DNA of 5,886 nt from Thermococci archaeon (GTDB taxonomy: Archaea > Hadarchaeota > B88-G9), in the NCBI GenBank assembly GCA_003660555.1, contig QMUK01000072.1, forward strand, positions 1-5,886, in the 5' to 3' direction. The notes beneath the pieces were generated by a model, which had not been told where the DNA came from, searched no databases, and worked only from the letters and a program-made list of their open reading frames with translations. The position numbers and the translations under genes were made by a program. This document shows positions 4,208-5,886 of the stretch, piece by piece. The stretch's first letter is position 1, and the number at the start of each line of letters is the position of its first letter.

Positions 4208-5419
4208 TCACTTCTTATATGGAAGGAACTCCTTTCCTAGTAGCTCCCTAGCTATTATTATCCTCATCACGTTCTGTGCGCCCTCAGCTCCTACTGAATA
4301 GGATCTAAGTCCTCTAACGCAAGCTTGTATTTCGCTTTCCTTAGAATAGCCAAAAGCACCCATCCAAGTCATCACGTCATCTGCTATTCTGTAACACTCT
4401 ATCGGAGCATGGAGTTTAGCCGTAGCTGACGCTTTAGCCAATTCCATTATGTCTGCCTTTCCATTCATCCATTGATTACAAATCCAAGCCGCTTTATATA
4501 CTAGCAGTCTCGATGCTTCCAGCTTAGCGTAATTGTCACTCAGTTGGAATTGTATTCCTTCGAACTTCCCTATTGGATATCCGAAGAGTTTCCTCTGCTT
4601 TATGTAGTCCATCCCAATTTCTAGAGCCTTAGAGGCAGCACCAACGCATGCTGCAGCTACTAGAATTCTAGCAACATTGAATCCCTCCATTGCTATGTAA
4701 AACCCCTTGTTCTCCTCTCCTATTAAGTAATTCAGGGGAACTCTAGCCTCTTTCATCAGGAAGCCCCCGGTAGATACTCCAGTCCTTCCCATGTTCTTGA
4801 ATAGGGTAGTTTCTACTCCATCGATCGAGAGAGGAACGAATATCATCGAAAAGCCTCTATGCTCCAATTCCGGCGAAGTCTTAACTATTGTGAGAAATCC
4901 TCCGCCTCTCTCCTCTACTTCCCTTACTAAGCTTATGTATACTTTTTCTCCGTTTAGTACCCACGAATCATCTTCCTTCCTTGCTGTACTCTTAAAGGAA
5001 AGTAAATCGGATCCTCCTTGTGGCTCAGTAGACCCTATGCCAACGAAAGCCTCCCCTTTAGCTACTTTAGGCAATACCTCTTCTTTTAACTCCTCAGACC
5101 CGTACTTGGAGAGTATGTACCCCCAGCTCTGCTGTAGGAGTACCAAAACAGCGGTAGCAACGCTTACATCTCCTCTAGCTATCTCTTCTACGGACAAAGC
5201 AGCAGTGAGGAAGTCCAATCCAGAACCACCGTATTCCTCTGGTATGGTCAGTCCCAGAATTCCCATGTTTGCCAAATCCCTTATTATTTCATCGGGAATC
5301 TTGCTCTCTTCGTCTATTTCTTTCACTCTTGGAAAGAGCTTTCTCTCACACCACTCCCTTAAGTTCCTCTTAAACACCTCTTGCTCATCACTGAGAGAGA
5401 AGTCCATTCCATCACCCAT
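4208..5419 (-). CDS. Acyl-CoA dehydrogenase
   Basis: The 403-residue protein matches the FAD-dependent acyl-CoA dehydrogenase family over its full usual length. An N-terminal helical domain ends in IPEEYGGSGLDF; a middle beta domain carries the flavin/substrate motif GSTEPQGGSDLLSFKSTA and WVLNGEKVYIS; the C-terminal helical domain has KLFGYPIGKFEGIQFQLSD and WMGAFGYSKESEIQ. VGAEGAQNVMR aligns with the YEGT region of medium-chain enzymes, so Glu379 is the likely catalytic base; the usual ERxxRDA stretch is changed to ACVRGLRS. It would oxidise an acyl-CoA to the 2-enoyl-CoA in the cytoplasm and hand electrons to an ETF; the acyl chain is not predictable. Start: ATG 5419 gives the longest frame, but Met5 (ATG 5407) has GGTGAT closely upstream and begins MDFSLSDEQ, a common family start. 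Confidence 0.92.
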   Translation of the reverse strand: MGDGMDFSLSDEQEVFKRNLREWCERKLFPRVKEIDEESKIPDEIIRDLANMGILGLTIPEEYGGSGLDFLTAALSVEEIARGDVSVATAVLVLLQQSWGYILSKYGSEELKEEVLPKVAKGEAFVGIGSTEPQGGSDLLSFKSTARKEDDSWVLNGEKVYISLVREVEERGGGFLTIVKTSPELEHRGFSMIFVPLSIDGVETTLFKNMGRTGVSTGGFLMKEARVPLNYLIGEENKGFYIAMEGFNVARILVAAACVGAASKALEIGMDYIKQRKLFGYPIGKFEGIQFQLSDNYAKLEASRLLVYKAAWICNQWMNGKADIMELAKASATAKLHAPIECYRIADDVMTWMGAFGYSKESEIQACVRGLRSYSVGAEGAQNVMRIIIARELLGKEFLPYKK

Positions 5420-5450
5420 GTCCCATAGTTCCTTGGTCGGAAAAGCCTAA

Positions 5451-5480
5451 CCGAAATGCTTATCAGTGGGGATAAGAGGC
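5451..5480 (+). promoter_or_regulatory. Divergent promoter region with a CTTATC/GATAAG dyad
   Basis: CCGAAA followed by TGCTTAT (5451-5463) looks like BRE plus TATA about 20-26 bases before ATG 5481, so the right-hand transcript may have almost no leader. CTTATC (5459-5464) and GATAAG (5471-5476) form a perfect dyad with a six-base spacer, overlapping the TATA element and ending four bases before the start codon. It could be an operator shared by both divergent genes. AAGAGG at 5474-5479 is a weak ribosome binding site. Confidence 0.4.
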
Positions 5481-5886
5481 ATGGTGGTCTCCTTGGAAGA
5501 GGGAAGGGAGATATTCCTTAACGTTCCGAAAGAGATCCAAACCCTTACTTACCTCTTAGGAGCTCTCCTTTTCATCGTGATTCTAGTTAGATTAGTTTTA
5601 ATTTATCGAGAAATAGAAAGAGGGAGAGGTACAGGAATTATCAGGAGAATATTGGAAAACAAGAGATCTTTCCTCAGAAACACACTCTGCCTAGTTTTAG
5701 CTCAGAGGAGAGTACTCAGAGACAAAATAGGAGGAGTAATGCACCTCCTAATATTCCTTCCCATCGTGATCATACTTCTAGTGGACTTAGTCGAGAGCTG
5801 CCTTCATTTCACAGGAAGAGAGATAAGGGGACTGGGATACGTACTATTATCCTCGGTCTATGACCTCTTAGGATTACTAGTAGTCA
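5481..5886 (+). CDS. Membrane Fe-S oxidoreductase of the FadF/EMO type (ETF:quinone oxidoreductase), 5' part
   Basis: The frame is open from ATG 5481 to the window edge (135 codons) and continues beyond it. LTYLLGALLFIVILVRLVLIY (interrupted here only for length: the span is residues 22-42) is one membrane helix. A basic loop with LAQRRVLRDKIGGVMH follows, then a second helix LLIFLPIVIILLVDL, and YVLLSSVYDLLGLLVV starts a third. FLNVP, the QRRVLRDKIGGVMH loop with its His, and the helix spacing match the HdrE/NarI-like membrane domain at the start of proteins that continue with ferredoxin and CCG (HdrD-like) domains. Such proteins pass electrons from ETF to menaquinone. Its position, divergent from an acyl-CoA dehydrogenase, supports this role. 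The Fe-S part lies outside the window, so a respiratory hdr-like relative is not excluded. Confidence 0.72.
   Translation, partial: MVVSLEEGREIFLNVPKEIQTLTYLLGALLFIVILVRLVLIYREIERGRGTGIIRRILENKRSFLRNTLCLVLAQRRVLRDKIGGVMHLLIFLPIVIILLVDLVESCLHFTGREIRGLGYVLLSSVYDLLGLLVV

Noticed and set aside
4791-5450. 219-codon open frame on the plus strand
   Set aside because: It lies opposite the acyl-CoA dehydrogenase, is Ser/Pro/Leu rich and has no domain; the minus-strand gene has clear family motifs.

Overview
The window reads as chromosomal DNA of a thermophilic or hyperthermophilic archaeon. Pointers are AT-rich TATA/BRE-like promoters, GGTG-type ribosome binding sites, a very GC-rich tRNA acceptor stem with an encoded CCA, and an acyl-CoA dehydrogenase divergent from a membrane redox gene of the ETF:quinone oxidoreductase type found in several archaeal lineages. 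I cannot fix the phylum; Thermoproteota-like, Korarchaeota-like and Archaeoglobi-like origins all remain possible.

Left third (1-1965): an accessory, decaying defence/toxin island. After the 3' end of an unrecognised gene (1-108) comes an 85-bp repeat (166-250), then an apparently intact MntA-HepT toxin-antitoxin pair (317-625 and 615-959, overlapping by 11 bp), with a promoter, a dyad symmetry and a Shine-Dalgarno site in front. A second copy of the repeat (1032-1116, 78 of 85 positions identical) follows. Just beyond it is a second, unrelated and broken mntA-hepT pair: the mntA half without its active site (1130-1243) and a frameshifted hepT (1242-1570). A broken N-terminal piece of a type I restriction specificity gene hsdS (1565-1949) comes next. 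The order is therefore repeat, intact TA pair, repeat, ruined TA pair, ruined hsdS.

Middle (1966-2850): mostly non-coding, with one tRNA-Leu(UAA) on the minus strand, hairpins downstream of it, and several promoter-like TATA motifs with a terminator-like hairpin that could mark a small RNA.

Right half: a predicted exported protein with an S-layer-like alpha/beta domain and a Cys-containing beta-rich C-terminal domain (2852-3577, +). Next is a decayed, unrecognised gene on the minus strand (3590-4038). An intact acyl-CoA dehydrogenase (4208-5419, -) is divergent from the 5' part of a membrane Fe-S oxidoreductase of the FadF/EMO type (5481 to the window end, +). The last two fit one pathway: acyl-CoA oxidation passes electrons through an electron-transfer flavoprotein (not in the window) to the membrane quinone pool.

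Most striking is the repeat-flanked TA module: the repeats have hairpin potential with some compensatory differences, and copy B sits where the second mntA lost its catalytic half.
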